A program made the position numbers and the translations under genes. The notes under the pieces were generated by a model. The model ran no database searches and was not told the DNA's origin. It saw only the letters and a program-made list of their open reading frames with translations. From an uncultured Roseiflexaceae bacterium (GTDB lineage Bacteria; Chloroflexota; Chloroflexia; Chloroflexales; Roseiflexaceae): a stretch of 64,000 bases of DNA. Of the stretch, positions 24,428 through 33,076 are shown in pieces; positions within the stretch are counted from its first letter, which is position 1, and each line of letters opens with the position of its first letter. The stretch spans positions 1 to 64,000 of the forward strand of contig CALKHR010000050.1 in NCBI GenBank assembly GCA_937988885.1, given 5' to 3'.

Positions 24428-25480
24428 ATGGGCAAACTTCCAATCGCGATCCTCGGCGCGACAGGCGCTGTTGGGCAGCGTATGATTCAATTGTTGGCAG
24501 GACACCCACAGTTCGAGATCGCAGTGGTGACAGGCTCCGAGCGCACGATCGGGCGGCCATACGGCGAGTTGGTGCGCTGGGTGCTCGATGATGCGCCGCC
24601 GCCCGAAGTCGCCAATCTGATTGTGCAGCCAACCGATAAGGTTGCCGATGTGGCGCTGGCGCTCTCGGCGCTACCCACCGAGAACGCCAAAGAGTACGAG
24701 CCACTGTGGGCCGCGCAGACGGCGGTCTGCTCCAACGCATCGAGCTACCGCATGGCCGAGGATGTGCCGCTGCTGATCCCCGAGGTCAACCCCGAGCACC
24801 TGGCGCAGATCGAGCGCCAGCGTGCCGAGCGCGGCTGGAAGGGCTGCTTGATCACGAACCCCAACTGCGCGACCATCGGCGTGGTGATGGCGCTCAAGCC
24901 CCTGCACGATGCCTTCGGCGTCAAGACGCTGCACGTTTCGACGCTGCAGGCCGTCTCGGGCGCGGGCTACCCCGGCGTGGCGTCGCTCGACATCATCGAC
25001 AACATTATCCCGAACATCGCGAACGGCGGTGAGGAGCAGAAGATCGAGACGGAGCCGCTGAAGTTGCTCGGCAAAGAGGTGGAGGGGCGCATCGTGCCAG
25101 CGCAGATCGGCATTAGCGCCCAGGTGACGCGCGTGCCGGTGATCGACGGGCACACGGCGCTGCTGTCGATCGGCTTTGAGCGCACGCCCACGCCCGAGGA
25201 GGCGATCGAGGTGCTGACGAACTGGCAGGCGCCGGAAGTGGTGCGCAACCTACCGAGCTCGCCGGAACGCGCGTTGGTGGTGCGCAGCGAGGGCGACCGC
25301 CCGCAGCCGCGCCGCGACCGCGATGCAGGCAAGGGTATGACCACGACGATTGGCCGTGTGCGCAGCTGCCCGGTGCTCGATCTGCGCATGGTGGTGCTCT
25401 CGCACAACACCATTCGCGGCGCAGCCGGTGGCGCGATCCTCAACGCCGAGTTGCTGGTCGCACAGGGCTTGGTGTCGTAA
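24428..25480 (+). CDS. asd: Aspartate-semialdehyde dehydrogenase
   Basis: A 350-residue enzyme reducing aspartyl phosphate to aspartate semialdehyde with NADPH. AAGGAG precedes the ATG. The nucleotide-binding ILGATGAVGQRMIQLL, the catalytic cysteine in LITNPNCATIG and the QAVSGAGYPGV segment identify the archaeal/fungal-like Asd subgroup rather than the E. coli one (size and the NPNCAT motif). It shares the branch point with aspartate kinase upstream. The operon may end here, because a 135-bp gap with its own hairpin precedes the next gene. Confidence 0.95.
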   Translation: MGKLPIAILGATGAVGQRMIQLLAGHPQFEIAVVTGSERTIGRPYGELVRWVLDDAPPPEVANLIVQPTDKVADVALALSALPTENAKEYEPLWAAQTAVCSNASSYRMAEDVPLLIPEVNPEHLAQIERQRAERGWKGCLITNPNCATIGVVMALKPLHDAFGVKTLHVSTLQAVSGAGYPGVASLDIIDNIIPNIANGGEEQKIETEPLKLLGKEVEGRIVPAQIGISAQVTRVPVIDGHTALLSIGFERTPTPEEAIEVLTNWQAPEVVRNLPSSPERALVVRSEGDRPQPRRDRDAGKGMTTTIGRVRSCPVLDLRMVVLSHNTIRGAAGGAILNAELLVAQGLVS

Positions 25481-25615
25481 CTACGGCACACCGCCACGTT
25501 GCAACACAATGTTCAGATAGCGCTACAATAAGGAGCGCTGCTTATAGCCGATTGCGGACCATAGGAACCGCCGCAATCTTACTGATATGCTGTTCATGGC
25601 ATAAGGAGACTAAGG

Positions 25616-26704
25616 ATGTCCGACACGATTGTGTTTACCCGTGGCGTACCACCGCCCGAGGCTTTTCCTACCGAAGCGATTTCCGATGCCTTCGATAAGG
25701 CACTGCACGCTGATGCTGCGGTGATTCTGCAATACGGCCACCAGCCCGGCTACGCCCCGCTGCGCAAGCAATTGGCCGAGGAGTACGGCGTCAGCGATAG
25801 CGAGGTGTTCGTTTCGAGTGGCTCGTTGCAGATCCAAGACCTGATCTCGGCGCTGTTGATCACGCCCGGCTCGACGGTGCTGACCGAGCAGCCGAGCTAC
25901 GACCGCGCGATCGCCACTTTCCGCCGTCGCGGCGCCAAGGCGATCGGTATCCCGCTGGAGGCCGATGGCATCAACATCGAGCGCCTCAAGGCGGCGGTCG
26001 CCAAGCAGGTGCCGGCCTTCCTGTACTTGGTGCCCGATTTCCAGAACCCGGCGGGTGTCACCATCTCCTACGAGAAGCGCAAAGCGATCGTGGAGTTGGC
26101 CGAGCAGTACGGCTTCTGGGTGATCGAGGACGTGCCCTACCGCAAGCTGCGCTATCGCGGCGAGGATGTGCCGATGCTGCGCGAGATCAGCCCGAACCGC
26201 GTGCTGACGCTCAGCTCGTTCAGCAAGTTGCTCAGCCCGGGTATGCGCGTTGGCTACATGGTCGCCCCGGCGGCCTTCACCGCGCAGATCACCAAGCTAG
26301 CCGAAAACACCTACCTCTCGCCCGTGCTGCCGACTCAGGCGATCGTGTCGCAGTTCATCGCGCAGAACTGGATGCAGCAGAACATCGAGGAGTTGAAGCG
26401 GTTGTACAAGCCGCGCTGGGCCGCGATGAACGAGGCGATCGAGCGCTACCTGCCCGGCGTCGAGTCATCGGCACCGGACGGCGGCTTCTTCGTGAGCGTG
26501 ACGCTGCCCGAATCGGCCAATACCGCTAACTTGCTGGCGCGCGCCAAGGAGATCGGCCTGATCCTCACGGATGGCCAGGCGTTCTACGCCGACCCCGACG
26601 AGGGCGAGGTGCCCAACGGCGAGCGCTTCGTACGGTTGCCGTTCTGCGCCGTCACCCCCGAGCAGATCGAAGAGGGCGTGAAGCGTTTGGCGAGCCTGCT
26701 GTAA
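25616..26704 (+). CDS. Class I/II PLP aminotransferase (LysN/2-aminoadipate type)
   Basis: A 362-residue fold-type I aminotransferase, with AAGGAG before the ATG. LQYGHQPGYAPLRKQLAEE, FVSSGSLQIQDLISALLI, YLVPDFQNPAGVTIS and the PLP-lysine region LSSFSKLLSPGMRVGYM are characteristic of the LysN/MocR-like subgroup that acts on 2-aminoadipate, aromatic or branched-chain amino acids. It lies 135 bp after asd on the same strand behind a potential hairpin (GATTGCGG 25550-25557 / CCGCAATC 25571-25578), so it may have its own control. A strong inverted repeat follows the stop. The true substrate cannot be assigned. Confidence 0.9.
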   Translation: MSDTIVFTRGVPPPEAFPTEAISDAFDKALHADAAVILQYGHQPGYAPLRKQLAEEYGVSDSEVFVSSGSLQIQDLISALLITPGSTVLTEQPSYDRAIATFRRRGAKAIGIPLEADGINIERLKAAVAKQVPAFLYLVPDFQNPAGVTISYEKRKAIVELAEQYGFWVIEDVPYRKLRYRGEDVPMLREISPNRVLTLSSFSKLLSPGMRVGYMVAPAAFTAQITKLAENTYLSPVLPTQAIVSQFIAQNWMQQNIEELKRLYKPRWAAMNEAIERYLPGVESSAPDGGFFVSVTLPESANTANLLARAKEIGLILTDGQAFYADPDEGEVPNGERFVRLPFCAVTPEQIEEGVKRLASLL

Positions 26705-26777
26705 TTCCACGTCTCTATGGGCAAAAACTGCTTGTTCGCAAGCATTTGAGCTACATCAGCGTGGTATGATCATTTTG

Positions 26778-26821
26778 TTGGCTGCGATTAGGTTTTTACA
26801 CCGCCGAATCGCAGCCAATTT
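26778..26821 (+). terminator. Terminator after the aminotransferase gene
   Basis: TTGGCTGCGATT (26778-26789) / AATCGCAGCCAA (26807-26818), a perfect 12-bp stem with a 17-base loop, followed by TTTG. Confidence 0.7.
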
Positions 26822-27340
26822 GTATTGTTAACGTTAGCTTATGCTCCTCCATTAATTCATAACCACTCCTGCATCATCAAGCTCATTTTTAATGCAAACA
26901 GTATATTGTTAACAATCCTACAGGCGCATCAGCAATACACAAACCCGTCTGTTGTTTCTCGTTCGAAATATTGTTCGATTCAGGCGTTTCAAAAGATATT
27001 GTCACAGCTTTGAAGCCGGTCTCAGTCGATCCACACTCGGTTCGAGGCATCCAATACCATAAATGATCTATCCGATTATTTCGAGAGGTTATTTGTAACC
27101 TTGCTGAGGTTTTGGTGATCGTATCGCATTAGTTGACGAATAGACGTGTCTCGTGTATGATCTAAGTACAAACAACTTAGCCCCAAATGGTATATGTTCA
27201 GGGCATTACTGGTCATTCACCCCACATTTTTCATCGGTATTGCTCAGCCGTGTGACAAACCATTGAGTATCATTTAAGATGATGCTTTTTGTCCAGATGT
27301 TCTTAATCGATTACTAGCGTCTGCTGAAAGGCACAGCATA
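26822..27340 (+). promoter_or_regulatory. Spacer and long leader of the LacI-type gene
   Basis: AT-rich non-coding region. A promoter TTGACG (27133-27138), 17 bp, TATGAT (27156-27161) is visible, giving a leader of about 170 bases. A small hairpin AGGTTA/TAACCT lies near 27088. No gene or known riboswitch was recognised. Confidence 0.55.
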
Positions 27341-28387
27341 GTGGCAACCATCCGAGATGTGGCCACCTTAGCAGGAGTCTCAACGGCAACCGTTAGTCAT
27401 GTGCTTAATGACAGCCGTCCAGTAAGTTCAACCTTACGCGACCGGGTGCACTTGGCCATGAAACAGCTTGGCTACCAGCCCGATGTTGTAGCACGAAGCT
27501 TACGGCGCCGCGAGACGCTAACGCTCGGGCTGTTTGTACCAAGCCTCGAGATTCCGCTTTATGCTTGGGTCGCCAATAGTGTAGAAGCCGCAGCACATGC
27601 GGCGGGGTACAACATTATCTTGTGTTGTGCGGGCTGGTCGTTGTCGCGGGAGTTGGCGGCACTTGAGGAGTTAATGGCCCGCCGCGTCGATGGAATGGTC
27701 TGCATCAGCGCCGCCATTCGAGCCGAGCACCTGCGCCCGATGCAGCGACGCGGCATCCCGATCGTCTGGCTCGAACGGATGATGCCAGGCGGTACGATCG
27801 ATTCGGTATTCGTGAACAATTTCCAAGGCGCCTACGATGCCACCCGTCATCTGATCGAGTTGGGGCATCGACGGATCGGGTGTATCATGGGCATGGCGGA
27901 TTCGCAGTTGAGCAACGAGCGGTTGATCGGCTATCAGGCGGCGTTGAGCGATGCAGATCTGCCGTTCGACCCGACCCTTCTGCAACGGGGCGATTATACG
28001 CCGCCGAGCGGTATCGCTGCGGTCAACGCCCTGTTGGAACTGCCGAACCCACCAACCGCGATCTTTGCATTTAACGATTTAATGGCTATGGGCGCGCTAC
28101 AGGCCCTCCATCGCAAAGGGCTGCGCGTCCCCGACGATGTCGCTGTGATCGGTTTCGATGGCGTCCCACTCACACAATATATAACTCCAGCCCTCTCAAC
28201 TATCGAGCAACCCATCCCCACGATCAGTAAGCAAGTAGTGTCGTTGTTGTTGGATCGGATCAACGGTGGAGCACCCCGCGAAGCTCGCACCATTATTGCT
28301 GAACCGACATTGGTGGTACGAGCCTCGACTCAAGGCTATGATACAGAACCACATCGTTGTGATGCTCTCGAAAGTCACCTCACATAG
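27341..28387 (+). CDS. LacI-family transcriptional regulator
   Basis: A 348-residue repressor beginning with GTG; GAAAGG lies upstream. The N-terminal helix-turn-helix is typical (ATIRDVATLAGVSTATVSHV, then LNDSRPVSS), followed by the hinge helix and a periplasmic-binding-protein-like sugar domain ending in a PxLSTIEQP motif. It precedes YjbQ and a sugar/nucleoside salvage set on the same strand, so it probably regulates these genes in response to a sugar or nucleoside ligand. No palindromic operator resembling the LacI consensus was found by eye. Confidence 0.93.
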   Translation: MATIRDVATLAGVSTATVSHVLNDSRPVSSTLRDRVHLAMKQLGYQPDVVARSLRRRETLTLGLFVPSLEIPLYAWVANSVEAAAHAAGYNIILCCAGWSLSRELAALEELMARRVDGMVCISAAIRAEHLRPMQRRGIPIVWLERMMPGGTIDSVFVNNFQGAYDATRHLIELGHRRIGCIMGMADSQLSNERLIGYQAALSDADLPFDPTLLQRGDYTPPSGIAAVNALLELPNPPTAIFAFNDLMAMGALQALHRKGLRVPDDVAVIGFDGVPLTQYITPALSTIEQPIPTISKQVVSLLLDRINGGAPREARTIIAEPTLVVRASTQGYDTEPHRCDALESHLT

Positions 28388-28426
28388 TTGTGAACACGTG
28401 CTCGTAAGCACGAACGGGAGGGTGGA

Positions 28427-28834
28427 GTGTACCAGGTTGTTACCGTCACTACTGGGAACGGTGATACCCTCACTAATATCACTGATGCTGTGCGCGCTGT
28501 GGTGAAAGCCCAGAACGTGCAGACAGGGATCTGTTTTTGTATTGTGCCCCATACAACTGCGGCAATCACAATCAACAGCGTTCTTGATCCGAATACGTCC
28601 CGCGATATTATCGACGATGTGCGTCGGCTCGTGCCGACGCGCACCGATTTTCACCACATCTTCGACACTCCCTCCGATGCGGCTGCTCATATCAAAGCCA
28701 GCCTGATCGGGAATACCACCACGATTTTGATCGAGCACGGCGATTTAGTGTTGGGCGATTCTCAAGGGATCTTGTTCTATGATTTCGATGGTCCCCGCAA
28801 GCGTCAAGTGATCGTGAAGATTATTGAGGGATGA
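28427..28834 (+). CDS. YjbQ/UPF0047 family protein
   Basis: A 135-residue protein with a GTG start just after GGGAGGGTGGA. Conserved family motifs are CFCIVPHTTAAITIN, DDVRRLVP, DAAAHIKASLIG, and GDLVLGDSQGILFYDFDGPR. The family has reported thiamin-phosphate-synthase-like side activity and a metal-binding trimeric fold; its physiological role is unsettled. It follows the LacI-type regulator by 39 bases and may share its transcript. Confidence 0.93.
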   Translation: MYQVVTVTTGNGDTLTNITDAVRAVVKAQNVQTGICFCIVPHTTAAITINSVLDPNTSRDIIDDVRRLVPTRTDFHHIFDTPSDAAAHIKASLIGNTTTILIEHGDLVLGDSQGILFYDFDGPRKRQVIVKIIEG

Positions 28835-29529
28835 TTCTTAAACATGACGTCTACAACAAGGTCATCATCCCTCTCGACGAGTACTACACGCCGCATTCGG
28901 TATATCCCGATCGCTCAAGCCGTTCTAGAGAGCCTGTAGCAATACCGTTTATTGGGTGGCTACGGCGATCTCATCGGTTTCAATAACGACACCCACATGC
29001 CCGGCGACCCGGTATTACGGCGCTCGCTGCGAGCGACCGACTTGTTCGTGCCCTATAAAGTGCGCTGCATCCTCCACGGGCTTACTACCGGACATCGAAG
29101 ACACTGCTGCTGTCGATGATGATCGATTTCGAGGGCGATCCCTCGATGTGTTGTGAAGTTACACCTCAACGGCATAAGCTTGGGCATTCCGCTCTTGTTT
29201 GTGGATTCATACGCGTTTTGCAATGATTTTACACATTTTTCTTTCAAAACTACATTATCGCGCATTGTACGCCGTTTGGGAAACGCCATAACCACATTAT
29301 TGCTGTCGTTTCTCACTTTGGATATGGGGACAATTCGCATATGCAGCATTCCAATGGGTTTCTGGTATTTATTCGCAAATTTTGGTATTATATTCATGCT
29401 TGTAATCGTTTAATCGATACACATGCAGCCACGCAGCTTCAGCGTTTTTGCGCGATCAGACGCGCCACTGTAATGCAATGCAGCATTATAGAGGCTTGGT
29501 TTGGCGTGTCCGCCACTTTTAGTTGGGCA
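28835..29529. other. Decayed or non-coding stretch
   Basis: Some 700 bp without an intact gene. One frame at about 28945-29090 reads LLGGYGDLIGFNND and LRATDLFVPYKVR, faintly like uroporphyrinogen-decarboxylase-family proteins, and is closed by stop codons; this may be a gene relic. From 29150 to 29400 the sequence becomes AT-rich and uninformative. Confidence 0.35.
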
Positions 29530-30111
29530 ATCACAGGCGCAGCGGCGCGAGAAATTCAGCGCGGATATCTGGCAGCCGAACAGGCCGAGCACCATGCAGC
29601 GCAGTTGCAGGCTGTTCCAGCTCAGATGCGGGAGGTGCTCAACCAAGGTAAACCAATCACCGATGGATTGGCGACTCAGTTGTATGAGAGCGAGCGACGG
29701 CGCGTTTTCACCTTTGTGGGTGCCGAGCCAGGCATTGGCGCGGCATCTGTAGGCGTGGCCCTATTGACCAAGGGGCCGCAAGTAGTTGCGTTTGCTGTAG
29801 AGGAATTTCATCATGGACTTCATATCGCGACCGTGGCTGAAGAGGATGTGGTGGTGCTTATCGCGCCAGGCAGCTCAGCAAACCAGCGCTTCTTGGTTTC
29901 AGCGCGCTCGGTGCATACCTGGGGGGCGTACTAGGTGGCGCTCATCGATCAGCCCAACAGCCTCTTTGGGACGTACGCCGACTCGACGCTCGTTTTGCCC
30001 GCGCTCACAAAGCCAGTAACTCCGTCACTGATGTTGCCCCCGCAGCATCAGTTGTGTCCGAGCTTTGCAAGAGGTTCGTTCGAGCCACCAACGTCCCACA
30101 CGGTGCCATAG
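29530..30111 (+). pseudogene. Decayed SIS-domain sugar isomerase gene
   Basis: The frame resembles the second half of an SIS protein such as the intact one at 30701: RRRVFTFVGAEPGIGAASVG, then FAVEEFHHGLHIATVAEEDV and NQRFLVSARSVHTWGAY. A TAG at 29932-29934 interrupts it, and the same frame continues with VALIDQPNSLFGTYADSTLV, the expected continuation. The first SIS domain is missing. After about 30020 similarity fades. A stem-loop (CACGGTGCCATAG 30099-30111 / CTATGGTGCCGTG 30117-30129) lies at its end. Confidence 0.65.
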
Positions 30112-30267
30112 CGCGGCTATGGTGCCGTGTTGCGTTAGGCGTATAGTGATTTGTTGATGCTCGTATCAAAGCGTTCACTCGAAAGCAGCACACAAAGCGA
30201 GGTTCAAGCATCCTTCAGAAAACGAATGGCGCCGTTCTGCAACGTGGCAGAGCGGAGGAGGTTACGT

Positions 30268-30693
30268 ATGTTCGACATCCTCGCGGTTGGTGGCATTGAT
30301 GCGGATCTCGTGCTTACTGTCGATCATCTTCCGTCGTCCGACGAGAAGGTGATCGACACATTCGTTGGACAGAAGGCGGGCGGCCCCACCGCCATCAGAG
30401 CCTGCGCCGCGAGCCGTTTGGGGCTGCGCGTGGCAGCGCTCACCGTCACAACCGAGCATAAGGCCGAGATCCAAGCTCTTCCCGTACCAGTAGCCGATAC
30501 CATCAGCGTTGGCGATCCCTTCAACGCAACATTTCTTACATTTGGCGGAAATCGAACACTTTCTGAGTCAGGCGCATCACCAGGCATCCTGAGCGCGCGA
30601 GAAGGCTGCGCTCGACACACCAAACACGCTTGCCGTTCAACGTGCAACCCGTGGCAGCACCCAAATGCTGCACAGGGCTCATTTGCTTTGTGA
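30268..30693 (+). pseudogene. Internally deleted PfkB-family sugar kinase
   Basis: GGAGGAGG precedes the ATG, so translation of 141 codons is possible. Residues 1-55 are a normal PfkB N-terminus (ILAVGGIDADLVLTVDHLP, then VGQKAGGPTA), but the sequence jumps to a C-terminal part (ALPVPVADTISVGDPFNATF) with some 150-200 residues missing. The GAGD motif has become SVGD. The tail after ILSARE leaves the expected frame. The intact gene at 31938 is another member of the same superfamily. Confidence 0.7.
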
Positions 30694-30700
30694 GGTAAGG

Positions 30701-31846
30701 ATGGAACAGATGATGTCTGCCGCAACGATGATCGCGCAGGTGGAGAGCCTGCCAGCCATGATCCGCTCGGAGTTCGAGCGGTTTGACTCATCGGCGCGCC
30801 TCCTGCTGAACCACGACCAATGCTTCTCGATCAAACGCATCATCATCACTGGCTGTGGAGATTCGTACATGGCTGGCCTGGCAGCCGAGTTGGCGTTCGA
30901 ACAACTGGCGGGTATCAGCACCGAGCCAATGAACGCTATGCAGGCGGGCCGCTACGGCAGCCAGTTCTTCGATCAGAGCTTCCCACGCAACCCGTTGGTA
31001 ATCGGCATTTCCGCCTCTGGCTTGGTGGCGCGCACACGCGAGGCGGTGGGATTGGCTCGCGGCCAGGGCATCCTCACGGTGGCGCTCACGGGCAACCTAA
31101 ACTCGCCGTTGGCCCGCGCCGCCGAAATGACCTTCGATTGCGGATTGCCCGCGTTCGCGCCCGCACCAGGAGTGCGCACGTACCGCGCCTCGCTGCTCGC
31201 GCTCTACCTGCTGGCGATCCGCTTCGCCGAGGTGCGTGGCCGCCTCACCCAGGACGAGGCCAACGATATGCGCGCTAAGCTCAAAGGCACCGCCGATGCG
31301 ATCGAAGCGACCATCTACATGATCGCGCATCAAGTACGGGCGCTGGCCGAGGCGGTATCGCATCACAGCAATATCGTGTTTGTGGGCGATGGGCCGAATT
31401 ACGCCACGGCACTGTTCGGCGCGGCCAAGGTGATCGAAGCCGCTGGACGACATGCAATGGGCCAAGACACCGAGGAATGGGCGCATTTGCAGTACTTCGT
31501 CAATACCGACCCGAGCACACCCACGTTTGTTATCTCCCCGGGAGGGCGCGGCCACGATCGAGCCACCGAACTGATCGCCTCGATGAAACAGGTTGGCCGC
31601 ACAGTGGTGGCGGTAGTGCCACAGAGCAACCAAGCGATCGGGCCGAATGTCACGTGGTGGCTGCCCGTGGTCGGCTCCGTCCCCGAGATCTTCACGCCCA
31701 TGGTCTACCCGGTCGCCGCCGAGCTCTTCGCGGCCCACCTGGCCGACATCCTGGGTGAGACGCCCTTCCGTGGCTTAAGCGGGGTGTATCAGAGCGACTC
31801 AAACATCATCCAGAACAGCGCCGTGGTGCAATCGCTGGCGCTCTAA
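30701..31846 (+). CDS. SIS-domain phosphosugar isomerase/deaminase-like protein
   Basis: A 381-residue protein with two SIS domains, equivalent to the isomerase half of glucosamine-fructose-6-phosphate aminotransferase but without the glutaminase domain. Start ATG 30701 lies five bases after GAGG. SIS1 spans about 40-180 (IIITGCGDSYMAGLAAEL, VIGISASGLVARTREAV) and SIS2 about 220-350 (IVFVGDGPNYATALFGAAKV, TEEWAHLQYF). Similar proteins (AgaS, FrlB) handle phosphorylated amino sugars or Amadori products. It is followed 91 bases later by a PfkB kinase. The substrate is unknown. Confidence 0.88.
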   Translation: MEQMMSAATMIAQVESLPAMIRSEFERFDSSARLLLNHDQCFSIKRIIITGCGDSYMAGLAAELAFEQLAGISTEPMNAMQAGRYGSQFFDQSFPRNPLVIGISASGLVARTREAVGLARGQGILTVALTGNLNSPLARAAEMTFDCGLPAFAPAPGVRTYRASLLALYLLAIRFAEVRGRLTQDEANDMRAKLKGTADAIEATIYMIAHQVRALAEAVSHHSNIVFVGDGPNYATALFGAAKVIEAAGRHAMGQDTEEWAHLQYFVNTDPSTPTFVISPGGRGHDRATELIASMKQVGRTVVAVVPQSNQAIGPNVTWWLPVVGSVPEIFTPMVYPVAAELFAAHLADILGETPFRGLSGVYQSDSNIIQNSAVVQSLAL

Positions 31847-31937
31847 CGCACGACCTTGGCACACATCCTCAGCCCGCGTGTGCCAGCCTCTTTTGGATGC
31901 TCGTTACAATCGTTGAACTCCAGAGAAAGAGTGAGGC

Positions 31938-32864
31938 ATGACACCAGAATACGTCACTTGTGCCAATATCGTTATCGATGATATCGTCCTAGCCGATGGC
32001 CATTCTTGGATGAATATCCTGGGAGGTGCAGGTACTCACGCGCTCTGTGGTATGCGGATTTGGTCGGATCAGTTGGGGTATGTTGCGAGCGTCGGCGAAG
32101 ACTTTGATCCGCAACACCGCGCGGAGCTACTAGCACTTGGGGTTGATCTTAGTGGCGTAAAGGTGTGTCCCGAGTATCAAACGGCACGATGTTGGCAAAT
32201 TTTTGAATGGAACGAACGGCGTACCGAGATCTTTCGCACAAGTGAAGAAGCGTTTTATCGACTTACCCCGAGGTTCGAAGATATTCCGCCCGCTTATCTG
32301 GCAGCCAAAGGCTTCCATATGCTGAGCAGCACTATGAGCGAGTTGCTCGCACTGATCGAGCGGTTGCAGGCCGCAAACCCTAACCTTTATCTCGCCTGGG
32401 AGCCGAGCCCTTTGCAATTGACCGCCACACCCGAAGAAATGCAAGCTGCCCTGCCGCGTGTCACTGTGTTCTCACCGAATCAGGGCGATGCCCAAACCAT
32501 CACGGGGACCGCAACGCCCGAACAGGCCGTAGAAAAGCTGTTACACTGGGGAGCGCCGATCGTGGCCCTGCGCATGGGTGCCGATGGTTCGATGATCGCG
32601 ACCGCCAGCGGCGAGCGATACCTCATCCCCGCCGTGCCACCCAACGCGCTCGTCGATATGACTGGTGCGGGGAACGCCTATGTCGGCGGGTTGCTCGTCG
32701 GCCTGAGCAGAGGGTTATCGCCCGTCGAGGCCGGCGCCTACGGGGCCGTCAGTGCGAGTTTCGCGCTGGAGCAATTCGGGCTTATCCGCATCTCGCCCGA
32801 ACTACAAACCAAGAGCGCGCACCGTCTCGCTTGGGCACAGTCGCGTATCGAACAGATCGCCTGA
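31938..32864 (+). CDS. PfkB-family carbohydrate/nucleoside kinase-like protein with GAGN motif
   Basis: A 308-residue ribokinase-superfamily protein, with GTGAGG before the ATG. It has the N-terminal glycine motif NILGGAGTHA, SPNQGDAQTITG in the middle and the C-terminal PfkB signature. There the catalytic Asp of the usual GAGD is Asn: DMTGAGNAYVGGLLVGLS. The same substitution is known in the MAK32-like branch of the superfamily. Phosphotransfer may therefore be altered or absent. Position between an SIS protein and adenine deaminase/nucleoside hydrolase genes suggests salvage of a ribosyl compound. Confidence 0.85.
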   Translation: MTPEYVTCANIVIDDIVLADGHSWMNILGGAGTHALCGMRIWSDQLGYVASVGEDFDPQHRAELLALGVDLSGVKVCPEYQTARCWQIFEWNERRTEIFRTSEEAFYRLTPRFEDIPPAYLAAKGFHMLSSTMSELLALIERLQAANPNLYLAWEPSPLQLTATPEEMQAALPRVTVFSPNQGDAQTITGTATPEQAVEKLLHWGAPIVALRMGADGSMIATASGERYLIPAVPPNALVDMTGAGNAYVGGLLVGLSRGLSPVEAGAYGAVSASFALEQFGLIRISPELQTKSAHRLAWAQSRIEQIA

Positions 32865-32894
32865 TATGCCAAGGACGGCGCGAACAGTTCGGGA

Positions 32895-33050
32895 ATGTGT
32901 CACCTTCACAATCCGCTTGCTCTGGCGATGGCTGGGGCTGCTGCGGTGATCCTAGCAGGGTCCATGTTGCTGATCGTGTTCGCCTGCTTGGCGATGCTCA
33001 GCACACTGGCGCTGCCCGAAGATCTGAAGGGCGATCTACCAACTCTATGA
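32895..33050 (+). CDS. Possible 51-residue membrane peptide
   Basis: Short open frame between the PfkB-like gene and adenine deaminase. It predicts one transmembrane helix, with core AAAVILAGSMLLIVFACLAM, then a charged tail LPEDLKGDLPTL. No good Shine-Dalgarno is visible. It may be real or a relic; I cannot tell. Confidence 0.3.
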   Translation: MCHLHNPLALAMAGAAAVILAGSMLLIVFACLAMLSTLALPEDLKGDLPTL

Positions 33051-33076
33051 GTATTCGAATCGCAAAGGAGATGCGT

